From Virgibacillus sp. SK37 (GTDB taxonomy: Bacteria > Bacillota > Bacilli > Bacillales > Amphibacillaceae), in NCBI RefSeq assembly GCF_000725285.1, contig NZ_CP007161.1, forward strand, positions 2,084,213 through 2,148,212: a DNA stretch of 64,000 nucleotides, in the 5' to 3' direction. A program made the position numbers and the translations under genes. Shown here piece by piece: positions 20,266 to 30,038 of this stretch; the stretch's first letter is position 1; each line of letters opens with the position of its first letter. Below the pieces are notes generated by a model. It did no database searches. It was not told where the DNA came from and worked only from the letters and a program-made list of their open reading frames with translations.

Positions 20266-21834
20266 TCAGTTCACCTCTACTGTATTTTCTACCATGATAC
20301 CATTTAATGACCATGTCTTCGCTTCTGTTATTTCAACATCTACAATTTTTCCTATTGCTGATTTTGGTCCTTTAAAGTTAACCAGCTTATTTCTTTCCGT
20401 ATAGCCGGCAAGTACATCTGGATCCTTTTTACTTTCTCCTTCTACCAATACGCTAACAACTTGCTTGTCATACTTTTTCATTGACTCTGCCGATTGCTTA
20501 TTTACCAGTTCATTGAGTCGGTATAAACGTTGCTTTTTAACATCCTCTGGAATATCATCTTTCTTTCGAGCGGCCGGTGTGCCCTCACGTGGTGAGTATA
20601 TAAATGTATATGCTGCTTCAAAACCGACTTCTTCCACTAAAGTCATTGTTTCTTCAAATTGTTCATCAGTTTCATTAGGGAAACCAACAATAATATCTGT
20701 GGTTAAAGTGGCGTTCGGCATGGCTTTCCGTATTTTATGAACTAATTCCAAATATTCCTCACGTGTGTATTTACGGTTCATTTTTTTCAAGACTTCACTG
20801 CTTCCGGATTGTACAGGTAAATGAATATGATCTAATAGGTTACCGCCTTTTGCTAATACTTCGATTAAACGGTCATCAAAGTCTCTTGGGTGAGACGTCG
20901 TAAAGCGAACACGCGGAATATCAATTTTATGAATGGCATCCATTAAATCACCCAATCCATAGGCCATATCATCAAAATCTTTCCCATACGCATTTACATT
21001 CTGCCCTAGAAGAGTTACTTCCTGATATCCCTGTGCGGCTAAATGACGTACTTCCTGAATAATATCCTCTGGTCTTCTGCTTCGCTCTTTTCCGCGTGTC
21101 ATAGGGACAATACAATAGGTACAAAACTTATCACAGCCGTACATTATGTTAACCCATGCCTTGATTTTCCCTTTACGGGCTTTAGGTAGATTTTCAATTA
21201 CATCTCCCTCTTTTGACCACACTTCTATTATCTTTTCCTTACCAAACATAGCTTCTTTAACCAGGTGCGGCAATCGATGTATATTATGTGTACCAAAGAT
21301 CAAGTCAACATGCTGATGCTTTTTAAGAATTCTATTTACAACAGATTCTTCCTGTGACATACACCCACAAACACCAAGAATGAGATCAGGCTTTTCCAAC
21401 TTCAAAGGTTTTAAATGTCCGATTTCACCGAAAACTTTATTCTCTGCATTCTCACGGATAGCACATGTATTGAGCAAAATAATATCTGCTTCTTCTGTTT
21501 CGGTTGTTGATTCATAACCCATCTCGGTTAAGATGCCAGCCATGACTTCTGTATCATGTTCATTCATCTGACACCCGTATGTACGGATGAGAAACTTTTT
21601 ACCTTCACCTATGTTTTCCATATCTTCAGGAATCGCAAAATCATAATGCACATTTACTTTGTCTCGCCCACGCTTACGTGCTTTATTTAAATTTGGAGGC
21701 TCATAAGTAGTCTCAAAATACTTCGCGAAATCTGCACTTGTTTTTTCACTAAGTGGTTTTTCCTGGCCGGATTTTCTGTCCGCGGCGTCCACTTGTTTAA
21801 TTTGTGCTTGTTCTTTACGCTGTTGTTCGTTCAT
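20266..21834 (-). CDS. miaB: MiaB, tRNA methylthiotransferase
   Basis: 522 aa from the ATG at 21834, placed 7 bases after AAAGGAG; an upstream TTG start would overlap that site. The enzyme converts i6A37 to ms2i6A37 in tRNA. The N-terminal cluster cysteines are Cys88 (YGCQMN), Cys124 (NTCAIRE) and Cys158 (CGCMSQ). The radical-SAM motif CDKFCTYC gives Cys234, 238 and 241. A TRAM domain ends the protein. The first ~75 residues are the low-complexity extension found in Bacillus MiaB. Confidence 0.96.
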   Translation of the reverse strand: MNEQQRKEQAQIKQVDAADRKSGQEKPLSEKTSADFAKYFETTYEPPNLNKARKRGRDKVNVHYDFAIPEDMENIGEGKKFLIRTYGCQMNEHDTEVMAGILTEMGYESTTETEEADIILLNTCAIRENAENKVFGEIGHLKPLKLEKPDLILGVCGCMSQEESVVNRILKKHQHVDLIFGTHNIHRLPHLVKEAMFGKEKIIEVWSKEGDVIENLPKARKGKIKAWVNIMYGCDKFCTYCIVPMTRGKERSRRPEDIIQEVRHLAAQGYQEVTLLGQNVNAYGKDFDDMAYGLGDLMDAIHKIDIPRVRFTTSHPRDFDDRLIEVLAKGGNLLDHIHLPVQSGSSEVLKKMNRKYTREEYLELVHKIRKAMPNATLTTDIIVGFPNETDEQFEETMTLVEEVGFEAAYTFIYSPREGTPAARKKDDIPEDVKKQRLYRLNELVNKQSAESMKKYDKQVVSVLVEGESKKDPDVLAGYTERNKLVNFKGPKSAIGKIVDVEITEAKTWSLNGIMVENTVEVN

Positions 21835-22009
21835 TAAAGAAACTCCTTTCAATTTTAACAGGGTTATACATTATTCCAGTATAAGCCCTATAAACAAAAT
21901 TAACAATATGTAACCAAATAGCTAATAAGATAATTTCGCTTACCTTATAATAATTTAATAAAATTGTCATAATCACCAATTGAGTAATAAAAACTATATT
22001 TTGATTCAA

Positions 22010-22480
22010 TTTTTTACTATTGCTAATGTTTGGGGTGAAAAAACATTCTCCCGTACATTCATAGTAGGAAACTCCGAACTAAAGTATACCTCATTTTAAG
22101 AAAGCGGATGGACCCATTGATTTCCGCAGGTAAAATTAAGCTGAGGAAAATACGTAGACTCCTTGAAAATGAAAGCACACATTTTCTTCGTGCGATGTTA
22201 AGCTAACGAAGCCTTACTTGTTCTGGGAGAGCTGAGGCATAGGTGAGACCCCGGAATTCGATTTAAAGGTTGGAAGGCTAAAGTCGGGTCGTCGGGTCGC
22301 AACGCCTTCATGACCAACATCGTGTTGTCCCGAGGCTCATCAGCCGCCCCCGAAAAGCGCAGTATTTTCCATAGCTGTGGTGTAACCAGAATCATTGTTT
22401 CAGCGAGCTTTCTTGTAAAAAAGCTAATTTTCATATCCTAATCAAGTTACTTCCGAATCATTGGTTAACTCTAATAGCTA
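22010..22480. repeat. Fold-back intergenic repeat, copy C
   Basis: About 470 bp between spoVS and miaB. The left end TGCTAATGTTTGGGGTG and CATTCATAGTAGGAAACTCC parallel copies A, B and D. The right arm (about 22150-22400) is closely similar to D 50460-50710, sharing ACACATTTTCTTCGTGCGATG, GAGACCCCGGAA and TTCATGACCAACATCGTGTTG. It lacks the central GCTTCAGCCGCTTCC block. The 78-codon minus ORF inside (22198-22434) is repeat sequence, not a gene. Confidence 0.75.
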
Positions 22481-22516
22481 TTGAGACATTTTTATAGTTC
22501 CTTAACCAATCAAAAA

Positions 22517-22544
22517 GCAGTATTACGTTTAAGCGTAATACTGC
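22517..22544 (-). terminator. Terminator after spoVS
   Basis: Perfect 11-bp stem GCAGTATTACG / CGTAATACTGC with a 6-nt loop, 23 bases past the spoVS stop. The T run is weak on the minus strand. Confidence 0.7.
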
Positions 22545-22566
22545 TGCTTGCTTCTGGATAAATAAG

Positions 22567-22827
22567 CTACCTTGGTTCAATAATAAGTTTAATAGCGGTT
22601 CTTTCTTCATTATCAATCATGATGTCAGTAAAAGCTGGTATACAAATAAGATCTACTCCACTTGGTGCAACAAATCCGCGGGAGATGGCTACTGCCTTAA
22701 CTGCTTGGTTTAAAGCACCCGCACCAATCGCCTGAATTTCTGCTGATCCACGTTCACGTAAAACATTTGCAAGTGCACCTGCTACTGAATTTGGATTTGA
22801 TTTTGCTGAAACCTTTAATACGTCCAT
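22567..22827 (-). CDS. spoVS: SpoVS, stage V sporulation protein S
   Basis: 86 aa, exact family length and very conserved: MDVLKVSAKSNPNSVAGALA, then GAGALNQAVKAVAISRGFVAPSG. SpoVS has an Alba-like fold and affects septation, coat assembly and heat resistance; the molecular role is unclear. AAGGAGGT precedes the ATG. It is separated from ymdB by about 100 bases and has its own terminator. The tdh-kbl pair found between spoVS and miaB in B. subtilis is missing here. Confidence 0.97.
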   Translation of the reverse strand: MDVLKVSAKSNPNSVAGALANVLRERGSAEIQAIGAGALNQAVKAVAISRGFVAPSGVDLICIPAFTDIMIDNEERTAIKLIIEPR

Positions 22828-22933
22828 TACTAGTACCTCCTTGATTTCCTATTATAGTTCTATTTCTACTATATTCCTGGAGATGTTAGCTTATTACATT
22901 ATTATGAACCAAATATACAAAACATTCAATGAA

Positions 22934-23731
22934 TTATCCAAAAAATGGATGGTCTTCGTTTATTAAAATTCTTTCTACATGGGTAGCTTTTCCATTGTTC
23001 TTATCGATCGTAACCAGAAATCCGTTTAATTGTGTTCTTCCCTCTTTTGTAATTTCAAAACGTACTGGCATAGAAGTAAGAAACCTCTTAATTACAGCAT
23101 CCCTTTCGACCCCTAATATTCCATCATATGGACCAGTCATACCAACATCTGATATATATGCCGTTCCATTCGGTAATATACGCTCATCTGCAGTTTGTGT
23201 ATGTGTGTGAGTTCCTACAACCGCGCTTACTCTTCCATCAAGGTACCAACCCATAGCTTGCTTTTCACTCGTTGCTTCTCCATGAAAATCAAGAAAAATT
23301 ATATCGGTCCGCTGCTTTGCTTCTGTGACTAATTCATCAATTTTTGTAAAAGGGTCATCACTTGGGGGAAGAAATGCCCGACCTTGCAGGTTAACAACAG
23401 CTACTTCCTGTCCGTTAATATTAATGTATACTATTCCCTTGCCAGGATTGTTTTCTGGGAAATTAGCCGGCCTTATAAGGTTCTTCGCATCATCTATAAA
23501 ATCAAATATTTCTTTTTTATCCCACGTATGATTTCCCATCGTAACTACATTAGCTCCATCTTCAAGAAATTTCTTATATATTTTCTCTGTTATTCCTTTA
23601 CCAGATGCTGCATTTTCTCCATTAACAATAGTAAGGTGTGGGCGATACTTTTCCTTTAACTTCGGTAGATATTCATGTACCATGTCTCTACCCGGCGAAC
23701 CTACAACATCACCAATGAACAGAATTTTCAT
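22934..23731 (-). CDS. ymdB: YmdB, metallophosphoesterase (cyclic-nucleotide phosphodiesterase family)
   Basis: 265 aa from MKILFIGDVVG; ATGs at 23743 and 23740 lie on or next to the AAGGAG and are less likely. Motifs of the YmdB binuclear metal site are clear: GDVVGSPGRD, NGENAA, MGNHTWDKKE, DFHGEATSEK and VGTHTHTQTADE. In B. subtilis YmdB controls the choice between motility and biofilm and nanotube formation. It follows rny as in B. subtilis. Confidence 0.95.
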   Translation of the reverse strand: MKILFIGDVVGSPGRDMVHEYLPKLKEKYRPHLTIVNGENAASGKGITEKIYKKFLEDGANVVTMGNHTWDKKEIFDFIDDAKNLIRPANFPENNPGKGIVYININGQEVAVVNLQGRAFLPPSDDPFTKIDELVTEAKQRTDIIFLDFHGEATSEKQAMGWYLDGRVSAVVGTHTHTQTADERILPNGTAYISDVGMTGPYDGILGVERDAVIKRFLTSMPVRFEITKEGRTQLNGFLVTIDKNNGKATHVERILINEDHPFFG

Positions 23732-23842
23732 ATTTATCATCATCTCCTTATACTGTTTTGCATAAAACCTCAGTATGTATCCTTATATCTCTTCTATAAA
23801 GATCCATTTATTTTAGAGCCAAATTTTATTATTTCCTAAGCA

Positions 23843-23876
23843 AAAATAAAAGCGGCCAAATGACCGCTTTTATTTT
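23843..23876 (-). terminator. Terminator overlapping the rny stop
   Basis: Stem AAAATAAAAGCGG / CCGCTTTTATTTT with an 8-nt loop. Its upstream arm includes the rny TAA (23870-23872). Confidence 0.85.
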
Positions 23877-25435
23877 GCATACTCTACTGATCTCGTTTCC
23901 CGAATAACAGTAACTTTTATATGACCTGGATAATCAAGCTCTCCTTCGATTCGCTTTCGTATATCGCGGGCAATTCGAACAGACTCAATGTCATCAATTT
24001 CATCAGGTTTAACCATAATACGGATTTCTCTACCTGCTTGAATTGCAAATGATTTCTCAACACCAGCAAATGACTCAGAAATTTCTTCCAATTTCTCTAG
24101 ACGTTTGATATAGTTTTCTAACGTTTCACTTCGTGCACCAGGTCTTGCTGCGGATAATGCATCGGCTGCTGCAACTAGTACAGAGATAATGGAAGTAGGT
24201 TCCTCATCACCATGATGAGAAGCAATTGAATTAATAACTACCTCGTGCTCTTTATACTTCATTGCAAGCTCTTTGCCGATTTCTACGTGACTACCTTCCA
24301 CTTCATGATCAATTGCTTTTCCAATGTCATGTAGTAATCCAGCTCTTCTTGCCAAGGTAACATCTTCACCTAATTCAGCAGCGAGCAGCCCGGCAAGATA
24401 TGCAACCTCTGTAGAATGCTTCAAGACATTTTGTCCATAGCTAGTACGATATTTTAGACGACCGAGAATTTTTATCAGATCGGGATGTAAACCATGTACA
24501 CCTACTTCGAAAGTTGTCTCTTCACCAATTTCCCGTATATACTCATCAACTTCCCGACGTGCTTTATCTACCATCTCCTCGATGCGAGCAGGATGGATTC
24601 GTCCGTCTTGAACTAGTTTTTCTAGAGCCATACGAGCTGTTTCTCTTCGAATAGGATCAAAACCGGATAAAATTACTGCCTCTGGTGTATCATCGATAAT
24701 CAAATCAATACCTGTCAGTGTTTCCAAAGTTCGTATATTTCGGCCTTCACGGCCAATAATACGACCTTTCATTTCATCATTTGGCAAGTTAACAACTGAA
24801 ACAGTTGTTTCGGCGACATGATCTGCAGCACAACGCTGGAGTGCCAAAGAAAGAATGTTCTTGGCCTTTTTATCAGCTTCTTCTTTCGCTCGGTTTTCTG
24901 CTTCTTTAATCATTAAAGCCGATTCATGCGCTACTTCTTTTTCGATCCGCTCTAAAATAACTTGTCTAGCCTGGTCAGTTGTATATCCTGAAATGCGTTC
25001 AAGCTCCGTTTGCTGCTCTTGTAATGTAGCTTCCACTTTGCTTTCCATTTCTTCAATTTGTTGTTGTTTTTCTGTTAGTGATTGTTCTTTCTTCTCTAAC
25101 AAGAGCTCACGCTTGTCCAGTGTTTCACTTTTTCTGTCCAGATTTTCTTCTTTTTGCATCAGACGATTTTCTTGCTTTTGTACTTCATTTCGACGATCAC
25201 GCAATTCCTCTTCTGTCTGCTGACGAAGTCTGTGATTTTCATCCTTCGCCTCAAGAAGTGCCTCTTTTTTAGCGGCATCTGCATTCCGGTGTGCCTCATC
25301 AACTATTTGTTTAGCCAACGTCTCTGCACTAGAAATTTTAGCTTCCGCAATAGATTTACGAATCAGATAACCAACAACAATACCGACGATTAGGAATAGA
25401 GCAAGCAAAATGGAGATGATTAAAGGATTTTCCAT
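23870..25435 (-). CDS. rny: Ribonuclease Y
   Basis: 521 aa, standard length. One N-terminal transmembrane helix (about 5-25) anchors it to the membrane; a long coiled coil (about 30-200) follows. The KH domain has [15 protein letters not shown], the HD domain [10 protein letters not shown]. It starts decay of many mRNAs by endonucleolytic cuts and partners with PNPase and the RicA complex, both encoded in this window. pbpX, which precedes it in B. subtilis, is absent. Confidence 0.97.
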   Translation of the reverse strand: MENPLIISILLALFLIVGIVVGYLIRKSIAEAKISSAETLAKQIVDEAHRNADAAKKEALLEAKDENHRLRQQTEEELRDRRNEVQKQENRLMQKEENLDRKSETLDKRELLLEKKEQSLTEKQQQIEEMESKVEATLQEQQTELERISGYTTDQARQVILERIEKEVAHESALMIKEAENRAKEEADKKAKNILSLALQRCAADHVAETTVSVVNLPNDEMKGRIIGREGRNIRTLETLTGIDLIIDDTPEAVILSGFDPIRRETARMALEKLVQDGRIHPARIEEMVDKARREVDEYIREIGEETTFEVGVHGLHPDLIKILGRLKYRTSYGQNVLKHSTEVAYLAGLLAAELGEDVTLARRAGLLHDIGKAIDHEVEGSHVEIGKELAMKYKEHEVVINSIASHHGDEEPTSIISVLVAAADALSAARPGARSETLENYIKRLEKLEEISESFAGVEKSFAIQAGREIRIMVKPDEIDDIESVRIARDIRKRIEGELDYPGHIKVTVIRETRSVEYAK

Positions 25436-25749
25436 AATTTCACCTCCTGTTGCTATAAAATTTTACAATTCATTATTGTCGGCATGTACCATTTTTCAAT
25501 GCAAAATTAATAATAAATCATAGAATATAAATTATAAATTTATACATTTTTAATTTTAATTGTCTGTCACATGAATGTCAAGGAAACGTCATAAGTTGTT
25601 GGATTGGATAATAAAAAATATTTAGATAGAACAATTTGTATTTGGTTCAGTTAATGTAAAGGAAACTAACTATGATAACACATTCCGTCTCTCTATCTCG
25701 TACTCAGAGACGTTAATGCAGATGTATTTTATGTTATGATGGAGAAAAA
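25436..25749. other. Intergenic stretch upstream of rny with nothing recognised
   Basis: About 310 AT-rich bases that must hold the rny promoter and leader on the minus strand. No hairpin, repeat or known riboswitch motif stands out. A possible small ORF begins at 25750 on the plus strand. Confidence 0.5.
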
Positions 25750-25842
25750 ATGAAAAGCTTCCTATTAAGATTCATTCTCAAACCATCTTGCACTATATCA
25801 GATTGTCTTAAGTCTGCACAAAACGCTTCCTGCTGTAAATAA
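25750..25842 (+). CDS. Possible 30-aa cysteine-containing micro-ORF
   Basis: ATG at 25750 follows GATGGAGAAAAA and runs 30 codons to TAA at 25840-25842. It begins MKSFLLRFILKPSC and has four cysteines, including a CC pair near the end. A hairpin starts one base after the stop. No homologue recognised. The hairpin serves recA on the other strand better, so this ORF may be chance. Confidence 0.25.
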   Translation: MKSFLLRFILKPSCTISDCLKSAQNASCCK

Positions 25843-25879
25843 AGAACCCCATCTACTACTGTGTAGCGGAAGGGGTTCT
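25843..25879 (-). terminator. Terminator after recA
   Basis: AGAACCCC (25843-25850) pairs with GGGGTTCT (25872-25879), and an inner CTAC/GTAG stem adds to it. On the minus strand it is followed by TTTATTT. It lies about 110 bases past the recA stop. Confidence 0.65.
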
Positions 25880-25992
25880 CCTTATTTATTAACTTAGGAA
25901 ACTATAAATTTCAGAACCTGTGGATAACTTATATTAAAGAATAGACGAATTTAGCCTGTCTTCTTTACTCCAAGGGACTTGCGCTTTTGTTC

Positions 25993-27030
25993 CTATACAT
26001 CTAAACTCCCTTGTCCTACTTCTTCCTCTGTTTCTTCTTTGGTTTCATCTAATTGATAATGATCGCGTATAGCCCGGTGAATTTCTGCCATCATATCTGT
26101 ATTTTCTTTTAAAAATTGCTTGGCATTTTCCCTTCCTTGACCCAGCCGTTCTTCATTGTAGGAATACCATGCACCGCTTTTCAAAACAATATCAAGATCT
26201 GAACCAATATCAAGAATTTCTCCTTCTTTGGAAATACCTTCACCATACATGATATCTACTTCCGCCTGTTTAAATGGAGGGGCAACCTTGTTTTTCACTA
26301 CTTTTATACGGGCTTTATTCCCCATTATATCGTTCCCTTGCTTCAGTGTCTCTGCACGTCGTACTTCTAATCGAACAGAAGAATAGAATTTAAGTGCACG
26401 TCCACCAGGCGTTGTCTCTGGGTTACCAAACATAACTCCAACTTTTTCACGAATTTGGTTAATAAAAATTGCTGTCGTATGTGATTTATTAATAGCACCT
26501 GAAAGCTTTCGTAGAGCCTGCGACATTAATCGTGCTTGTAAGCCAACATGAGAGTCACCCATCTCACCCTCTATTTCTGCTTTAGGTACAAGAGCAGCTA
26601 CAGAATCCACTACGATAATATCTACTGCACCGCTTCGTACAAGAGCTTCAGCAATCTCCAACGCCTGCTCACCAGTATCTGGCTGGGATAGTAATAATTC
26701 TTCGATATTAACTCCTAAGGCGCGTGCATAGTTCGGATCCAGAGCATGCTCCGCATCTATAAACGCTGCTTGTCCACCCTGTTTTTGTGCTTCTGCAATA
26801 GCATGAAGCGCCACAGTAGTTTTACCAGAAGATTCAGGGCCATATATTTCTACTACTCTACCTCTTGGATATCCGCCTATTCCCAATGCTACATCCAAGG
26901 CTAAAGATCCACTTGGAATGGTAGCTATCTTCTGTAGCTCCTGTTCACCCAATTTCATAATGGACCCTTTACCAAATTGCTTCTCTATTTGTCTTAACGC
27001 CATATCTAACGCTTGTTTTCTATCGCTCAA
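25993..27030 (-). CDS. recA: RecA recombinase
   Basis: 345 aa. Walker A is GPESSGKT (64-71); the MAW region and L1/L2 loops ([33 protein letters not shown]) are intact, and the tail is acidic ([13 protein letters not shown]). RecA drives strand exchange and triggers LexA cleavage. The start codon is TTG (27028-27030) after AAAGGAGGAAA, an unusual start that is fixed by the conserved MSDRKQALD terminus. A sigma-A promoter and a LexA box lie upstream. Confidence 0.98.
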   Translation of the reverse strand: MSDRKQALDMALRQIEKQFGKGSIMKLGEQELQKIATIPSGSLALDVALGIGGYPRGRVVEIYGPESSGKTTVALHAIAEAQKQGGQAAFIDAEHALDPNYARALGVNIEELLLSQPDTGEQALEIAEALVRSGAVDIIVVDSVAALVPKAEIEGEMGDSHVGLQARLMSQALRKLSGAINKSHTTAIFINQIREKVGVMFGNPETTPGGRALKFYSSVRLEVRRAETLKQGNDIMGNKARIKVVKNKVAPPFKQAEVDIMYGEGISKEGEILDIGSDLDIVLKSGAWYSYNEERLGQGRENAKQFLKENTDMMAEIHRAIRDHYQLDETKEETEEEVGQGSLDV

Positions 27031-27059
27031 AGTATTTCCTCCTTTAATCTACTATTTAC

Positions 27060-27088
27060 ATCATACTATGTTTTTTGATATTTGCCAA
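27060..27088 (-). promoter_or_regulatory. recA promoter
   Basis: On the minus strand TTGGCA (27083-27088), 17 bases, TATGAT (27060-27065), 30 bases before the TTG start. Confidence 0.75.
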
Positions 27089-27096
27089 GAAAAACA

Positions 27097-27110
27097 CGAA
27101 TAAATGTTCT
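27097..27110. promoter_or_regulatory. LexA box of recA
   Basis: CGAATAAATGTTCT matches CGAACRNRYGTTYC at 12 of 14 positions and sits just upstream of the recA -35, as in B. subtilis. Confidence 0.75.
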
Positions 27111-27201
27111 GCTTTTTTACAAGGTAAAAATTAGTAGATTATGATTTTCTGATTTGCTTTTTTATTGAATAAACGAAATTCTCGTATATAACCGAACAGA
27201 A

Positions 27202-28452
27202 TTATGATTTTATATAATTAAAAAGAATTTCAAATCCTTTTAAGACTGCTTTATTTCTAATAGCTGTTCGATCTCCTTGGAAAGAATACTCTTGAACCAC
27301 ATGCTTCCCTTTACGATCACTAACCGCAATAAACACGGTACCAACAGGCTTATTCTCCATCTGACTTGGACCCGCTACTCCTGTAAATCCGATCCCTAAA
27401 TCTGAACCAGTTCGCTTCCAGGCATTTTCAGCCATTTCCAAAGCGCATTCTTTGCTCACTGTACCAAATGATCTAATAACTTCATCAGAAACCCCTAACA
27501 GCTCAGATTTCATTTTAGCATCATAACATATGACACCACCACGACAAACCTGAGAAGCACCTTTAACAGATACTAGTCTTTCTGTAAATTTACCACCGGT
27601 TAAGCTCTCTGCTGTAGCTATTTTTTTACCAGCTTGTTTGAGTAATCCAATTAATTCTTCCTCAACCGTTTGCTCATCCGCACCATAATAGTACTTTCCT
27701 ACCTTGTCCAATATTTTTCCTTTCGTTAACCCAAGGAGTTTATCAGCTTCTTCATCTGCCTTTGCCTTGACTGTTAAACGAATAACAACACCATCATTTT
27801 GTGCTAAAGGGGCAATGGTCGGGTTACTTTGATTTTTAATTAGATCATATAGTTCGTGTTCCAGCCGTGACTCACCAATTCCGATAAATTTGAGTACGGT
27901 AGATTTGATAATATCGGATTGGCCGGTCATTTTCTGTAAATACGGGAAGACTTCCTTCTCCGCAAGGTATTTCATTTCGCGAGGGACACCAGGAAGAAAA
28001 ATCCATGTCTTTTCTTCAAAGTGGACTATCATCCCAGGTGCCATTCCTTTCTCATTCTCCAAAACATGGGCACCTTCAAAAATACGTGCTTGTTTACGAT
28101 TATTTGGAGTCATTTCCGTGTTTTGCTTTTTAAAAAATGAACTTATCTTTTCCATAGCTGGCAGATGCTCCACAAGCTGTAAATTACTGATAAGCTGGAA
28201 TCCTTCCCTGGTTAAATCATCATCTGTTGGTCCAAGGCCTCCTGTCACAATAATAATATCAGAACGTTTTTGTGCATCTCTGAAGGTTTCCTCCACTCTC
28301 GTAAGATTGTCCCCAACCACACCATGGTAATAGACATTTAATCCATATTTCGCCAACTGTTGTGACAACCATTGGGCATTTGTATTTGCGATCTGACCAA
28401 GCAATAATTCAGTGCCTACTGCAATAATTTCTGTTTTAATCTGTTTTGTCAC
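27202..28452 (-). CDS. cinA: CinA family protein
   Basis: 416 aa with both CinA domains. The N-terminal MoaB/MogA-like half has VGTELLLGQIANTNAQWLS and TGGLGPTDDDLTRE. The C-terminal half has ATAESLTGGKFTERL and GFTGVAGP, the nicotinamide-mononucleotide amidase signature. It is a competence-induced protein in B. subtilis, probably acting in NAD salvage and recA-linked functions. Its start overlaps the pgsA end by 4 bases. Confidence 0.94.
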   Translation of the reverse strand: MTKQIKTEIIAVGTELLLGQIANTNAQWLSQQLAKYGLNVYYHGVVGDNLTRVEETFRDAQKRSDIIIVTGGLGPTDDDLTREGFQLISNLQLVEHLPAMEKISSFFKKQNTEMTPNNRKQARIFEGAHVLENEKGMAPGMIVHFEEKTWIFLPGVPREMKYLAEKEVFPYLQKMTGQSDIIKSTVLKFIGIGESRLEHELYDLIKNQSNPTIAPLAQNDGVVIRLTVKAKADEEADKLLGLTKGKILDKVGKYYYGADEQTVEEELIGLLKQAGKKIATAESLTGGKFTERLVSVKGASQVCRGGVICYDAKMKSELLGVSDEVIRSFGTVSKECALEMAENAWKRTGSDLGIGFTGVAGPSQMENKPVGTVFIAVSDRKGKHVVQEYSFQGDRTAIRNKAVLKGFEILFNYIKS

Positions 28453-29027
28453 TTAGAATCCCTCATAACATGCCAATTTTTAATAAAGTAATCCACGCCC
28501 GATACAATTGTAAAGAATAAAGCTACATAAAGCATTAGTGTTCCAAAAGGAAATCCGATGAAAGAGAAAGGGAAGTTATGAAGCAAGAGGGCAGCGATAG
28601 CAATCATCTGGGTTGCTGTTTTTAATTTCCCCATATTTCCTGCTGCAAGAACAGATCCCTCACCTGCTGCAACAAGGCGAAGACCTGTAACAGCGAACTC
28701 CCTGCTTATTATAATAATGACAACCCAAGCAGGAGCAAATCCCATTTCAACTAATAAAATTAAAGCTGCTGAAACAAGCAGTTTATCAGCAAGTGGATCC
28801 AAGAACTTTCCTAAATTCGTCACCAAATTATATTTACGGGCATAATAACCATCTACCCAGTCAGTAACAGATGCGAGAATAAATAATAATGCAGCTGTAA
28901 AATCAGCTATTGGTAAGGTGCTTTCCCCAATCTCCCAGTTTCCCCAGTTAAGAGGTAGGCTTAACAACAGAATAAAAATAGGTATTAATAAAATACGGGA
29001 TATTGTAATTCTATTTGGTATGTTCAT
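28449..29027 (-). CDS. pgsA: PgsA, phosphatidylglycerophosphate synthase
   Basis: 192 aa with about five membrane helices. The CDP-alcohol phosphotransferase motif is complete: DWVDGYYARKYNLVTNLGKFLDPLADKLL (metal-binding Asp residues, roughly 60-90). It makes phosphatidylglycerol phosphate from CDP-diacylglycerol and glycerol 3-phosphate. ATGA overlap with cinA implies translational coupling. A hairpin separates it from rodZ upstream. Confidence 0.95.
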   Translation of the reverse strand: MNIPNRITISRILLIPIFILLLSLPLNWGNWEIGESTLPIADFTAALLFILASVTDWVDGYYARKYNLVTNLGKFLDPLADKLLVSAALILLVEMGFAPAWVVIIIISREFAVTGLRLVAAGEGSVLAAGNMGKLKTATQMIAIAALLLHNFPFSFIGFPFGTLMLYVALFFTIVSGVDYFIKNWHVMRDSK

Positions 29028-29066
29028 TGGTACGATTTCCTCCTAGGCTAACAAAAATAAGGTATA

Positions 29067-29093
29067 AAACCCTTCCTGTAAAATGGAAGGGTA
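29067..29093 (-). terminator. Hairpin between rodZ and pgsA
   Basis: ACCCTTCC / GGAAGGGT with an 8-nt loop followed on the minus strand by TTTTAT. It probably partly terminates transcription from the ymfK-rodZ side before pgsA. Confidence 0.6.
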
Positions 29094-29109
29094 TAAATGG
29101 GCATAGTAA

Positions 29110-30021
29110 TTATTCAGATTGCTCTTGCAGGTTTACCCATATCTTCTGCACTACATTTTTATTTGGGTCTACAGGGTAATTTAACTCCACCCCATTTATG
29201 TTGATTGTTAAGGCAGATGCGTTTCCAATGTTAAAATATACTTGTTCTGCCTCCGAGGCCTCCAATTCCATAGGTGAGTCCTCGCTTGTTAACATCCCGC
29301 TGTAAAGCGACTCATCCTTTTCATTTTTCACGTCCAGCCATGTTTCTCCATCCGCTTCTAATGTAACTGTTGCTTTATCTTCTGCATTTAGTAGATTAAA
29401 GGTTGATTTCGTGCCACTGGACTCTTCTTCTACTAGTTGAAGCTCCGGTTGTTTAGCATTTTCTTGTTCTTGTGAATCTTTTGATTGATCATCTTCGCCT
29501 TCTTTTGAACTGTCCTCATTTTGTTGTTCATTATTATCTTGATCATCTTGATTATTATCTTCCGGGTTATTAATTATTATTTCGTTTTCATCTTGTTCTT
29601 TTGGCGAAGTGGAATTAGAATCCTCCATGGATTGTTTAATCAAAAACCATGCAACAAAGAAGATACCTATAATTAACAACACAACAATTATTGTAGGAAT
29701 GACAGAAAATACTTTTGAATTTTTATCCTGGTTGTTATCTTTTCTAGTTCGTTGTATTCTGCTGTATTGTATCTCTTCATCATTTTCCGTTTTGGGTATT
29801 TCTTCCTTATACTCTTGTAATAATTCAGCTGGATCTATTCCTACAGCATTGGCGTATTCTTTAATAAAAGCCCTGGCATAAAATTTACCAGGTAAAATAT
29901 GCAAGTTGCCGTCCTCAATAGCTTTCAAATATCTTTTTTGAATTTTTGTAGTTTCCTGTAAGCTATCCAATGACAGTCCTTTTGTTTCTCTAGCTTCCTT
30001 AAGCCTTGAACCTACTTCCAT
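29110..30021 (-). CDS. rodZ: RodZ-like cell-shape protein (YmfM)
   Basis: 303 aa from the ATG at 30021 (MEVGSRLKEARE); an ATG at 30033 is also possible and neither has a strong ribosome site. Residues 1-70 form the RodZ/Xre helix-turn-helix that binds MreB. A single membrane helix follows at about 120-140. An extreme Asn/Asp/Gln/Glu linker spans about 150-200, and the C-terminal DUF4115 beta domain ends the protein. RodZ links MreB to the wall-elongation machinery. It follows ymfK with 17 bases between. Confidence 0.9.
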   Translation of the reverse strand: MEVGSRLKEARETKGLSLDSLQETTKIQKRYLKAIEDGNLHILPGKFYARAFIKEYANAVGIDPAELLQEYKEEIPKTENDEEIQYSRIQRTRKDNNQDKNSKVFSVIPTIIVVLLIIGIFFVAWFLIKQSMEDSNSTSPKEQDENEIIINNPEDNNQDDQDNNEQQNEDSSKEGEDDQSKDSQEQENAKQPELQLVEEESSGTKSTFNLLNAEDKATVTLEADGETWLDVKNEKDESLYSGMLTSEDSPMELEASEAEQVYFNIGNASALTININGVELNYPVDPNKNVVQKIWVNLQEQSE

Positions 30022-30038
30022 AACTAACACCATCCATT

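Noticed and set aside
22198-22434. 78-codon minus ORF
   Set aside because: Lies within repeat C; the same peptide segments recur in repeat D (for example LVMKALR), which marks repeat DNA rather than a gene.
22010-22480. CRISPR-like array or tandem repeats
   Set aside because: Repeats are dispersed and inverted, with no regular spacers and no cas genes anywhere in the window.
24855-25223. 122-codon Ser/Cys/Phe-rich plus-strand ORF opposite rny
   Set aside because: Mirror of the Glu/Lys-rich coiled coil of RNase Y.
27890-28330. 146-codon plus-strand ORF opposite cinA
   Set aside because: Antisense to CinA motifs; no independent support.
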